Assembly: GCF_017305915.1 (NCBI RefSeq)
Contig: NZ_JAFKJN010000022.1
Span: forward strand, 85,027 to 149,026
Source of the DNA: Reyranella sp.
Lineage (GTDB): Bacteria; Pseudomonadota; Alphaproteobacteria; Reyranellales; Reyranellaceae
Length of the DNA stretch: 64,000 bases
Direction of reading: 5' to 3'
Each line of letters begins with the position of its first letter. The first letter of the stretch is position 1. This document shows positions 53,143 to 60,993 of the stretch, one piece after another. The notes below the pieces were generated by a model. That model did not search any database. It was not told the DNA's origin and saw nothing but the letters and a program-made list of their open reading frames with translations. Made by a program: the position numbers and the translations under genes.

Positions 53143-53945
53143 CGGCCGGCCGTCCGCTGGAAGGCCGTCGCGCGATCCTGACAGGCGGCGCACAAGGCAT
53201 TGGCGCGGCGATCGCGCGCGGCCTGGTCGCTGCCGGCTGCCGGGTCGCCATCCTCGATCTCCAGGAAGCCAAGGCCAGCACGTTTGTTGGCGAGCTGGGC
53301 GGCCCGGCCAAGGTCGTGGAAGCCGATCTCTCATCGGAAGAGACCTGCCGGCAGGCCTCGCGGACGGCGCGGGATTGGCTCGGCGGCGTCGATATCGTCG
53401 TCAACTGCGCGGCACCTGGGCGCGATCGATCGATGATCGGCCGCGTTCTCGGCGCGGACTGGCCGGCACATGATGCCGTCGTGTTGCGCGCGGCGCTGGC
53501 GATCGTCGATACCGTTCTGCCCGATCTCGCCGCATCCGGATGCGGCGCCGTGATCAATGTCTCGTCGATTCTCGGGCAGGATGTCGCCGTCGATCAGGGA
53601 TCGCTGGCCTATCACGCGTCCAAGGCGGCGCTCGACCAGGCGACCCGATGGCTTGCCGTGCGCTGCGGCGGGCATGGCGTTCGGGTGAACGCGGTGGCGC
53701 CGGGTCTGGTCGATCGCGACGAAGGCCGCAAGCTCACCGATGACCCGGTGCACAAGCGGATCGTCGAGGAAATCGTCCCACTCAAGCGCGCCGCCCGCGG
53801 CGCGGACATCGCTCAGGTCGTCGTGTTCCTCGCTTCCGATCAGTCGTCCTATATCACCGGCCAGGTGCTGGTGGTCGATGGCGGGCTGACGCTGAACGAG
53901 GTCTTCGGTGCGGCGTTGCGCGCCTTCAAGGCGGCGGGAAGCTAG
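53139..53945 (+). CDS. SDR family oxidoreductase
   Basis: A 268-residue classical SDR of the FabG type. ILTGGAQGIG, VNCAAPG (Asn-Cys-Ala at the NAG position), NVSSILGQD and YHASK are present. ITGQVLVVDGGL closes the fold as in the family. Its TAG stop is part of the CTAG tetranucleotide in which the IS1380-type element inserted; the protein end is unaffected because the duplicated target restores the stop. Confidence 0.9.
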   Translation: MTAGRPLEGRRAILTGGAQGIGAAIARGLVAAGCRVAILDLQEAKASTFVGELGGPAKVVEADLSSEETCRQASRTARDWLGGVDIVVNCAAPGRDRSMIGRVLGADWPAHDAVVLRAALAIVDTVLPDLAASGCGAVINVSSILGQDVAVDQGSLAYHASKAALDQATRWLAVRCGGHGVRVNAVAPGLVDRDEGRKLTDDPVHKRIVEEIVPLKRAARGADIAQVVVFLASDQSSYITGQVLVVDGGLTLNEVFGAALRAFKAAGS

Positions 53946-54049
53946 CCCGGATATCTCACGGCGTCTGGAACGTCGATGTTTTTGAAGGCGTCGAGAAGCT
54001 GGTGCGGGTTGGCGGGCGCGTTGGGTCGGTTCGTGGCATCACGCGGACG

Positions 54050-54073
54050 CGCCAAGGGTGGCCGCCCTTGGCG
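54050..54073 (-). terminator. Hairpin downstream of transposase
   Basis: A perfect 9-bp stem, CGCCAAGGG/CCCTTGGCG, with a 6-base loop lies inside the element, 45 bases past the transposase stop. No T-tract; may end the transcript or block read-through. Confidence 0.4.
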
Positions 54074-54118
54074 GCGTCGCCTGAGGTGTGCTGTCGACTA
54101 TGCGCTGTCTGGTCCGTG

Positions 54119-55456
54119 TCAGGGCGCGGCGCCGAGTGCGGCATAGGCGATTGCCCAGTCGCGCTGGCGCGGATGGCTCGACGCCATGGCGATCTTGACG
54201 CGCCGGACGCTGATGCGGACGAGGGCGCCGACCTTGAGGAGCTTGAGGCGGATCGAGCCGCAGGTCGCATCGGCGAGCTTGGTCGCTTGCAGACCGATGC
54301 GGCGCAGCCCTTCGAGCAGCACGTAAGCCATCGAGGCGAACCACAGGCGGAGCTGGTTTGCGCGCATGGTGGCCGTCGAGGTGCGATCTGCAAAGAGGTC
54401 GAGCTGGCATTCCTTGATGCGGTTCTCCATCTCGCCGCGGGCACAGTAGAGGTCTTCGCAGAGGGTGCGGGCATCGGCGCGCTGCTGGCCGAGCGAGGTC
54501 ACGACGAAGCGGGGATTGGCTTCCCCTTGGGTGTGCTCGGCTTTGCCGACAACCCGCCGGCGGCAGCTCCAGCTGTCGAGGGTCGTCCATTGGAAGTCCT
54601 TGAAGCGCCGCGCCGGAACCTGGGTGGCGATACTTTCCTCGGCGGCTTCGGCGATCTCGGCGACCAGCCGCGCATTGCGCGCCAGGCCGAACAGGTAATC
54701 GACGCGGTTTTGCTCGCACCAGGCCATCAGGGCATCGCGCGCAAAGCCCGAGTCGGCACGCAGCACGATCCGCACCTCGGGCCAGCGGCGGCGGATCTGC
54801 CCGACGATGCGCTCGACCTCTTCGCGCGCCCCGGCCGAGCCGTCGATGTTCGAACGCCGCAGCTTCGAGGCCAGCAGGTGCCGGCCGCAGAAGACGTAGA
54901 GCGGCAGGTAGCAGTAGCCGCCGTAGTAGCCGTGGAAGAACCGGCCCTCCTGCTCGCCGTGGATCGGATCGTCGGTCGCGTCGAGATCGAGCACGATCTC
55001 CTCGGGCGGCCGCTGATGCGCTTCCAGGAAGACCTCGACCAGCAGCGCCTCGACCGCCTCAGGCACATGGCCGATCCTGTGATACCGCTCCCCGTCGCTC
55101 ACCGGCGCATGCTCCAGCCGGTTCAGTGTCGACTTCCCCGCCAGCCGGCCCAGCGTCGCCGCCAGCACCGGGTCATGCCGAAGCTCGTCGTGGTCGTTGA
55201 CGTCCTCGTAGCCCAGCGCGATCCCCATCACCCGCTGACCCACCAGTCGCTCGATCGTGTGCTCCACAGTATGCGGCGACCGGCCGTCGACGAAGCACGC
55301 CGCGAACCGACGCTGCAATCCAAGACGCCGGTCCGCCCGCCCCAGAAGCAGCGCTCCCGCGTCCGACGTCATCCGCCCGCCGTCGAACGCCGCCTCCAGT
55401 CGGCGCCCTTCCACAGGTTCAAAACCAAACAAATCCGCGCTACAGTCTGTTCGCAT
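54119..55456 (-). CDS. IS1380-family transposase
   Basis: A 445-residue DDE transposase. Marks include the N-terminal DAGALLLGRADRRLGL, IALGYEDVNDHDELRHDP, and the catalytic region LDLDATDDPIHGEQEGRFFH with the first Asp. LRADSGFARDALM carries the second Asp, and ENRIKECQLDLFADRTS the Glu. Length and motifs match the family. The ATG at 55456 follows AGGAAGAG. No stop codons or frameshifts, so it may be active. Confidence 0.95.
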   Translation of the reverse strand: MRTDCSADLFGFEPVEGRRLEAAFDGGRMTSDAGALLLGRADRRLGLQRRFAACFVDGRSPHTVEHTIERLVGQRVMGIALGYEDVNDHDELRHDPVLAATLGRLAGKSTLNRLEHAPVSDGERYHRIGHVPEAVEALLVEVFLEAHQRPPEEIVLDLDATDDPIHGEQEGRFFHGYYGGYCYLPLYVFCGRHLLASKLRRSNIDGSAGAREEVERIVGQIRRRWPEVRIVLRADSGFARDALMAWCEQNRVDYLFGLARNARLVAEIAEAAEESIATQVPARRFKDFQWTTLDSWSCRRRVVGKAEHTQGEANPRFVVTSLGQQRADARTLCEDLYCARGEMENRIKECQLDLFADRTSTATMRANQLRLWFASMAYVLLEGLRRIGLQATKLADATCGSIRLKLLKVGALVRISVRRVKIAMASSHPRQRDWAIAYAALGAAP

Positions 55457-55551
55457 CGGAGCTCTTCCTGGGACAGAGTGAAGTCGTTGCTGCACAACAA
55501 CTTTCTCAAAGCCCGTGCTCCGATGCACCTCAACTCCGTGAGATATCCGGG

Positions 55552-56301
55552 CTAGGACAGGCGGGAAACGAAATCGATCTGCTTGCGGGTCGGCCGCTTG
55601 GCGAAGCGTGGCCGGTTGCGGATCCGGACGTCGATGGCAAGTCGCACGAAGGACACGATCACCTCGGAGAGATTGCGCAGGGTGACGGTGCGGCGGACCT
55701 TCGGCCCCGCCTGGAAGTAGCCCGGGACCTCCGCGAAGGTGCAGCCCATGCGGAGCAGCTTCACGTTCAGCTCTGCAATGATGCTGAACCGTCGTGACCG
55801 CAGTGCGGCCTCGCGCGCCGCGGCCGTCGGCCAGATGCCGGGGCCGTTCAGATAGCTGACATAGACATCGAACACGATCATGTAAGCCATCTGGTACAGC
55901 ATCGAGATCACGTTGCGCCCGACTGTGCGCTGCTCCTTGTTCAGGGGCGCCGTCAGGATGACATCGGCTTCGTCGCGGAACCGCAGCATGAAGGCAATCA
56001 GGGCCGGGGGCACGTCGTTGTCGCCCGGTACGACCATGAACGATGCGCCGCTGGCCATCGCGATGCCGGCGCGGATCGACGCCCCGAGGCCGAGGTTGCC
56101 CGGATTCTTCAGGGGCCGCACCTCGCGGTGGGCGGCGACCGCCATCTCGATCTCGCGGAATGTGCCGTCGCTGCTGCCGTCGTCGATCACGACGATCTCG
56201 CAGTCGGCCAGCCTGGCCTCGGTGGTGGCCGCCAGGATCGCCTCCACCGTCTTGAGGATGTTGCCCTCTTCGTTGAAGGCCGGAACGATGAAGCTGATCA
56301 T
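55552..56301 (-). CDS. GT2 family glycosyltransferase
   Basis: A 249-residue GT2 enzyme: ISFIVPAFNEEGNI, CEIVVIDDGSSDGT, NPGNLGLGASIRAGIA and VVPGDNDVPPALI, whose GDND is the DXD. It resembles polyprenol-phosphate sugar transferases and lacks C-terminal membrane helices. The ATG overlaps the stop of the upstream membrane gene (ATGA). Its TAG stop is in the CTAG target of the IS, so it is the end of an operon whose convergent neighbour was originally the SDR at 53139. Confidence 0.88.
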   Translation of the reverse strand: MISFIVPAFNEEGNILKTVEAILAATTEARLADCEIVVIDDGSSDGTFREIEMAVAAHREVRPLKNPGNLGLGASIRAGIAMASGASFMVVPGDNDVPPALIAFMLRFRDEADVILTAPLNKEQRTVGRNVISMLYQMAYMIVFDVYVSYLNGPGIWPTAAAREAALRSRRFSIIAELNVKLLRMGCTFAEVPGYFQAGPKVRRTVTLRNLSEVIVSFVRLAIDVRIRNRPRFAKRPTRKQIDFVSRLS

Positions 56302-56798
56302 GCAGGCGACGATTCGAATTCGGAGAGACGGCCGACACAGACTTTCTTGAGCAGCCGGAAGAAGCCCGCGACCGCGCGCAGGCCCGGTGACACGACGAAC
56401 AGGCGACCTTCCCGTTCCACGACTGCACCCGCATTGCGCAGGCGATCGAGCCGCAGGCCCAGCAACGAGCGGTCGTTGTAGCGGGCCTGGAGCCGGGCGA
56501 TCGGGATTCGTCCGCCTGTGGCCATCACTTCGCGCACCAGGCGGACTCTCAGGGACGATTCGAGTGCCTGGATGAAGTTCAGCGCGATGAACCACCAGGC
56601 ACTGTAGGCCAGAACGGCGACGGCGAACGCCGCCGGCGCTGCCTCGCCGAGGACGGTCACGGCGATGATCGACAGGACTGCGCCGCCGGCGAGGCTGACG
56701 CCGTACGAGGCGACGCGCGACAATCCGGCGCGTGAGGAGAGGACGTCGAACAGGAGCGCAAAGACGATGCCGACGCCGGCGGCGAACAGACCGGTCAT
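56298..56798 (-). CDS. Small membrane protein with C-terminal winged-helix-like domain
   Basis: A 166-residue protein with three N-terminal hydrophobic helices (about 3-22, 32-50 and 57-78). The C-terminal part, VREVMATGGRIPIARLQARY and LRLDRLRNAGAVVEREGRLFVV, looks like a helix-turn-helix or winged-helix unit ending in a wing. It is coupled by ATGA to the GT2 gene. It may be a partner of the GT2 or a membrane-bound regulator. Family unknown. Confidence 0.68.
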   Translation of the reverse strand: MTGLFAAGVGIVFALLFDVLSSRAGLSRVASYGVSLAGGAVLSIIAVTVLGEAAPAAFAVAVLAYSAWWFIALNFIQALESSLRVRLVREVMATGGRIPIARLQARYNDRSLLGLRLDRLRNAGAVVEREGRLFVVSPGLRAVAGFFRLLKKVCVGRLSEFESSPA

Positions 56799-56800
56799 GT

Positions 56801-57298
56801 CTAGCCGGCCTCGGTCGAATGGTCGCCGCGCAACCGCCGGTAGGCATCGCCCAGCTGCACCAGGCGGCTCGACCTGCCTGTGAGGATCAGGCTGTCGCCG
56901 TCGACCACCAGCTGCCGGGCATCGATCAGGGCGTCGAGGCGGCTTTTGACGAAGGGATGGCGGGCCACGAAGGCAGCGAAGGCATCGATCGGCATGCCTT
57001 CCGGCTCATGCGACTGGATGGCATTGACGAGCGCGAGCGTGGGGCTGTCGTGGATCACGCCGTTCAGCAGGAGGGCGTAGCAAAGCCCGAAACTCATCGC
57101 CAGGACGAGGGCTACGAACGCATCTTCGAGGGTGAGGGGGCCATCGCGAAGGCCGAATCGCGCGAGCAATCCGAGGCAGAGCAGAAGCAGGGCGATGAGC
57201 GAGGGCAAGCGCCAACGCGCGCCGAGTCGGCGCAGCGACAGCACGTGAAGCAGGATGGCGAGGATGGAGGCAAGGACGCCGAGGAGCAGACCGTTCAC
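56801..57298 (-). CDS. Unknown membrane protein, similar plan to the next gene
   Basis: A 165-residue protein with three hydrophobic helices (NGLLLGVLASILAILLH, LPSLIALLLLCLGL and AFVALVLAMSFGLCYALLL). A C-terminal soluble part follows (FAAFVARHPFVKSRLDALID, QLVVDGDSLILTG), a layout like the protein at 56298-56798. The GTG at 57298 overlaps the flippase-like stop (GTGA), and it is 2 bases from the next gene. Function unknown. Confidence 0.68.
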   Translation of the reverse strand: MNGLLLGVLASILAILLHVLSLRRLGARWRLPSLIALLLLCLGLLARFGLRDGPLTLEDAFVALVLAMSFGLCYALLLNGVIHDSPTLALVNAIQSHEPEGMPIDAFAAFVARHPFVKSRLDALIDARQLVVDGDSLILTGRSSRLVQLGDAYRRLRGDHSTEAG

Positions 57299-58305
57299 TT
57301 GGCCCCCTGGACCGCCTGCTTTTCGTGCCGATCGGCCGAACGGACGAGAGTGAGGCCCGCTCTGACGTCGTTGCGGTACATCAGCCACGGCACGACCGCG
57401 ATCACGCCGAGGACGATGGTCAGAACGCGCATGGCGAGGAAGATCGTGCCGAAGCCGGTGCCGCTGCCCGGCGACGCCAGGGCGCTGGCGACCTGGCCGA
57501 ACGCCGCTTCGCCCACGCCGATCCCGCCGGGAGTTATGGGCAGGCCATTGGCGACCAAGGACCAGGCGCCGGCGATGATGTAACCCGAGAACGACAGTCC
57601 CCTGAACTCCATCGCGTTGCCCAGCAGCATCAGGGCCGCCAGCACCAGTCCGTATTGGACGATCGAGATCAGCACAGCGACGACGATGATGAGGGGCCGC
57701 GCGGCATATGCCTGCAGGGCGACGGCGAATTCACCGATGACGGCGGCGGCAGCCGGGCCGACCGGTGCCGGCAGTCGCCCGACGAGGCGGACGATCGTCC
57801 CGGAGAATCGCAAGCCGAGGAACACGCCGATCGCGCCGGCGGCGACGGCGATGGCGGCGACCCAGATCAGCCGATGGGAGTAGGCCGAGGGCAGCAGCGG
57901 CAGCGTCGTCAATCCGAGCACGAGCAGCGCGGTCAGTCCCGTCAGCCGATCGACGACTACGCTGAACATCACGCGGCTGAATTCGCCGCCGGCAGCCCGG
58001 TACGCCATCGCCACGCGCACGAGATCGCCGCCTTGCGCGCCGGGCAGGAAGGTGTGGAAGAACAGGCTGATGAAGGTGATGTTCTGCGCCCAGGTGAAGG
58101 CCACCCGGAACTGCAGTCCGCGCAGCAACATCCACCACCGCCACGCCCCCATCGGAATCGTGGCCAGGAGGCAGAGGAACGCCAGCAGCAGGAAATCCGG
58201 CCGGTGAAATGCCTTGCCGAGGACAGCGAGGTCGATCGAGCCGAAATAAAGCAGAAGCAGCAGGCCAACGACGCCGATGCCCAACTTGATGAGAAAACCG
58301 CGCAT
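57295..58305 (-). CDS. LPG-synthase-TM/UPF0104-type flippase-like membrane protein
   Basis: A 336-residue protein with about eight helices matching the membrane domain of lysylphosphatidylglycerol synthases (MprF) and AglD-type proteins. LGKAFHRPDFLLLA, PGAQGGDLVRVAMAYRAAGGEFSRV (family core, split here) and TPGGIGVGEAAFG are the hallmark segments. Such stand-alone domains are thought to move or help assemble lipid-linked sugars. It heads the operon that contains the two small membrane proteins and the GT2. Confidence 0.88.
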   Translation of the reverse strand: MRGFLIKLGIGVVGLLLLLYFGSIDLAVLGKAFHRPDFLLLAFLCLLATIPMGAWRWWMLLRGLQFRVAFTWAQNITFISLFFHTFLPGAQGGDLVRVAMAYRAAGGEFSRVMFSVVVDRLTGLTALLVLGLTTLPLLPSAYSHRLIWVAAIAVAAGAIGVFLGLRFSGTIVRLVGRLPAPVGPAAAAVIGEFAVALQAYAARPLIIVVAVLISIVQYGLVLAALMLLGNAMEFRGLSFSGYIIAGAWSLVANGLPITPGGIGVGEAAFGQVASALASPGSGTGFGTIFLAMRVLTIVLGVIAVVPWLMYRNDVRAGLTLVRSADRHEKQAVQGAK

Positions 58306-58386
58306 GCCGCCGTTCAGTTGTGCCTGCCGACCCTAGCGGCAATCGGATGCCGGGGGCAAGCGCCGGGCACCCACAGGGGCGCTGCG

Positions 58387-58416
58387 TTGAAGTGTCAAAA
58401 GCGCGGTGCTACTAAT
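58387..58416 (+). promoter_or_regulatory. Candidate promoter of the second sugar operon
   Basis: TTGAAG (58387-58392), a 17-base spacer and TACTAAT (58410-58416) lie 47 bases upstream of the epimerase start, in the 157-base divergent gap. Confidence 0.4.
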
Positions 58417-58462
58417 GCGAAAGTTCCTTTTGACGCCCCGGACACAGCCGCAAAATCTCCGC

Positions 58463-59401
58463 ATGAAGATCTTCGTTTCTGGCGCTTGCGGGTACAAAGG
58501 CTCGGTCCTCGTTCCCAAGCTCCTCGCCCGGGGCCATAAAGTCGTGGCTTTCGACATCCAGTGGTTCGGCAGCTGTCTCGCGCCGTCGCCCTCGCTCGAG
58601 ATCGTGCAGGGAGACGTGCGGACGGTGACAGCCGCCGACCTCGATGGCGTCGAGGCGATCATCCACCTCGCCTCGGTCGCCAATGATCCATGCGGCGATC
58701 TCGATCCCAAGCTCACCTGGGAGATCAGCGCGCTGGGCACGATGCGGCTGGCCGAGCTGGCGGTTCATCTAGGTATCCGCCGTTTCATCTATGCCTCGTC
58801 GGCCAGCGTCTACGGCGTCAAGACCGAGGAGCAGGTGACCGAGGAGCTGTCGCTCGAGCCGATCAGCGAATACAACAAGACCAAGATGATCGCTGAGCGG
58901 GTGCTGCTGAGCTACGCGCCGGCCCTGATCCCGCAGATCGTGCGGCCGGCCACGGTGTGCGGCTTCAGCCCGCGCATGCGCCTCGACGTCTCGGTGAACA
59001 TGCTGACCATGCAGGCCCTGACCAACGGCCGGATCACGGTGTTCGGCGGCGACCAGGTTCGCCCGAACATCCATATCGAAGACATCACCGACGTCTACCT
59101 GCACCTGCTCGATCATCCGGAATTCGCCGGCATCTACAATGCCGGCTTCGAGAACATCTCGATTCGCGACATTGCCAACCGGATCGTCGGCACGATTCCC
59201 GCCGAGGTCGTCGTCACGCCCTCGAACGACCCGCGCTCCTACCGTGTCAACTCCGACAAGCTGCTCGCCACAGGCTTCCGGCCGCGGCACACGATCGACG
59301 ACGCGATCAGCGAGATCGTCGCCGCCTATCAGCGTGGCGTGCTCAAGGAAGAGGACCGCTGGCACAACCTGCGCTGGATGAGCCGGGCGGCTGCACGATG
59401 A
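58463..59401 (+). CDS. NAD-dependent nucleotide-sugar epimerase/dehydratase
   Basis: A 312-residue extended SDR. GACGYKGSVL binds NAD, IIHLASVANDP and YASSASVYG are typical, and YNKTK supplies the catalytic Tyr and Lys. It ends with an Arg-rich tail. The ATG at 58463 starts at the canonical MKIFVSG. It opens an operon of six overlapping or nearly adjacent genes ending in an E1 alpha/beta pair. The substrate is probably a GDP- or CDP-sugar. Confidence 0.88.
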   Translation: MKIFVSGACGYKGSVLVPKLLARGHKVVAFDIQWFGSCLAPSPSLEIVQGDVRTVTAADLDGVEAIIHLASVANDPCGDLDPKLTWEISALGTMRLAELAVHLGIRRFIYASSASVYGVKTEEQVTEELSLEPISEYNKTKMIAERVLLSYAPALIPQIVRPATVCGFSPRMRLDVSVNMLTMQALTNGRITVFGGDQVRPNIHIEDITDVYLHLLDHPEFAGIYNAGFENISIRDIANRIVGTIPAEVVVTPSNDPRSYRVNSDKLLATGFRPRHTIDDAISEIVAAYQRGVLKEEDRWHNLRWMSRAAAR

Positions 59402-59982
59402 ACGTGCAGACCGATCCTTCCGTGGCTGAATTCGCCGACTACTCGGCGCGGCTTCAGGGCGCGCTGCGACAGGCCGATCTGCGTGCCGTCGGCGAGCTCG
59501 CGCGCGCCATGCTCGACTGCTGGCGGACGGACAAGTCGGTCTATTTCTGCGGCAACGGCGGCAGCGCCGGCAATGCCACGCACTTGGCCAACGACTTCGT
59601 CTACGGTATTGCCAAGGGCAAGGGCCCCGGGATGCGGGCGCACGCCCTGTCGGCCAATAGCTCGATCCTGACCTGCCTCGCCAACGACCTCGACTATTCG
59701 GAGATCTACGCCGCCCAACTGCAGGTCTATGGCCGCAAGGGCGATCTCCTGATCGCGCTGTCGGGCAGCGGCAACTCGCCCAACATTCTGAAGGCGCTCG
59801 AGACGGCACGCGTCCTTCAGATGAAGAGCTTCGCCATCCTCGGCTACAGCGGCGGCAAGGCGCTGCAGATGGCGGATGTTCCCATCCACTTCCCGATTGA
59901 CGACATGCAGATCTCCGAAGATCTGCAGCTGGTCGTGGGCCACATGGTCATGCAGTGGCTCTACGCCAACCGGGGCGCTTGA
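59398..59982 (+). CDS. gmhA: SIS-domain sugar isomerase (GmhA-like)
   Basis: A 194-residue SIS-fold protein resembling sedoheptulose-7-phosphate isomerase, the first step of ADP- or GDP-heptose synthesis. CGNGGSAGNATHLANDF and LIALSGSGNSPNILKA bind the phosphate; EDLQLVVGHMVMQWLY holds the C-terminal His. The Glu usually seen in HFAAE is replaced by ND in HLANDF, so the substrate or mechanism may differ. The ATG overlaps the previous stop. Confidence 0.8.
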   Translation: MNVQTDPSVAEFADYSARLQGALRQADLRAVGELARAMLDCWRTDKSVYFCGNGGSAGNATHLANDFVYGIAKGKGPGMRAHALSANSSILTCLANDLDYSEIYAAQLQVYGRKGDLLIALSGSGNSPNILKALETARVLQMKSFAILGYSGGKALQMADVPIHFPIDDMQISEDLQLVVGHMVMQWLYANRGA

Positions 59983-59988
59983 CCGTCA

Positions 59989-60987
59989 GTGTCGACTTCC
60001 GAGCGCTTCTTCGTCATTGGCAGCAATTCCTTCTCCGGCGCGGGCTTCGTCCGTCACCTGCTGGCTGAGGGGCACCCGGTCATCGGCATCAGCCGCTCGC
60101 CGGAGCCTCATCCGGCCTTCCTGCCGTACCGCTGGGACGGCGACGCACGGGCGTTCCATTTCCATCAGCTCGATCTCAATCACGACCTGGAGGCGATTGT
60201 CGCCTTGCTGGAGGCGGAGCGGCCTTCTCACGTGGTCAACTTCGCGGCCCAGAGCATGGTCGCCGAGAGCTGGCAGTACCCGGACCAGTGGTTCATGACC
60301 AACGTCGTCTCCACGGTCCGTCTGCATGAGCGGCTGCGCCGCATGAGCTTCCTCACCCGCTATATGCACGTGACCACGCCGGAAGTGTACGGCAGCACGT
60401 CGGGGCTCGTGGGCGAAGATGCCCCGTTCAATCCCAGCACGCCCTATGCCGTGTCGCGGGCCGCGGGCGACATGAGCCTGCGGACGTTCCATGCCACCTA
60501 CGGATTTCCCGTGGTCTATACGCGCGCCGCGAACGTCTATGGCGCCGGCCAGCAGCTCTATCGCATCGTGCCGCGGACGGTCTTCTTCATCCGCACCGGC
60601 CGCAAGCTGCAGCTCCAGGGCGGAGGACGGTCGGAGCGCGCCTTCGTGCATGTCGCCGACGTGGCCGACGCCACGCGCCGCGTCGCCCTGCACGGCCACA
60701 ATGGCGATGCCTACCACATCTCTCCTGAGCGGATCGTGTCGATCCGCGAGCTGGTCGAGATGATCTGCCGGCGGCTCGCGGTGAATTTCTCCGATGTCGT
60801 CGACATCGTCGACGACCGACCCGGCAAGGATGCCGCCTATCGCCTCGACAGCGCCAAGATCCGGCGCGAGTTGGGATGGCAGGACAAGGTGTCGCTCGAA
60901 GCCGGGATCGACGAGACCGTCGACTGGGTCGACCGCAATCTCGACGATCTGCAGCGCCTGCCGTCGGCGTATATTCACAAGGCTTGA
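59989..60987 (+). CDS. Nucleotide-sugar dehydratase/epimerase with YxxxR active site
   Basis: A 332-residue extended SDR like dTDP-glucose or GDP-sugar 4,6-dehydratases. IGSNSFSGAGFV is the cofactor loop, VTTPEVYGST resembles RmlB, and AANVYGAGQQLYRIVPR follows. The catalytic motif reads YAVSR, Arg in place of Lys. It starts at GTG 59989, 6 bases after the isomerase stop. Whether it dehydrates, epimerises or has another job is not clear. Confidence 0.83.
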   Translation: MSTSERFFVIGSNSFSGAGFVRHLLAEGHPVIGISRSPEPHPAFLPYRWDGDARAFHFHQLDLNHDLEAIVALLEAERPSHVVNFAAQSMVAESWQYPDQWFMTNVVSTVRLHERLRRMSFLTRYMHVTTPEVYGSTSGLVGEDAPFNPSTPYAVSRAAGDMSLRTFHATYGFPVVYTRAANVYGAGQQLYRIVPRTVFFIRTGRKLQLQGGGRSERAFVHVADVADATRRVALHGHNGDAYHISPERIVSIRELVEMICRRLAVNFSDVVDIVDDRPGKDAAYRLDSAKIRRELGWQDKVSLEAGIDETVDWVDRNLDDLQRLPSAYIHKA

Positions 60988-60993
60988 GGATTC

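Larger units (their letters stand above)
53942..55555. mobile_element. IS1380-family insertion sequence
   Basis: A complete element of about 1606 bp (53946-55551) with perfect terminal inverted repeats (CCCGGATATCTCACGG, 16 bases) flanked by CTAG on both sides, the expected 4-bp target duplication. It carries one transposase gene on the minus strand. The left 170 bases are non-coding. It separates SDR 53139-53945 from the convergent glycosyltransferase 55552-56301 and disrupts neither. Confidence 0.93.

Noticed and set aside
54002..55555. Plus-strand open frame through the IS element
   Set aside because: Antisense to the transposase; composition is that of a shadow frame.
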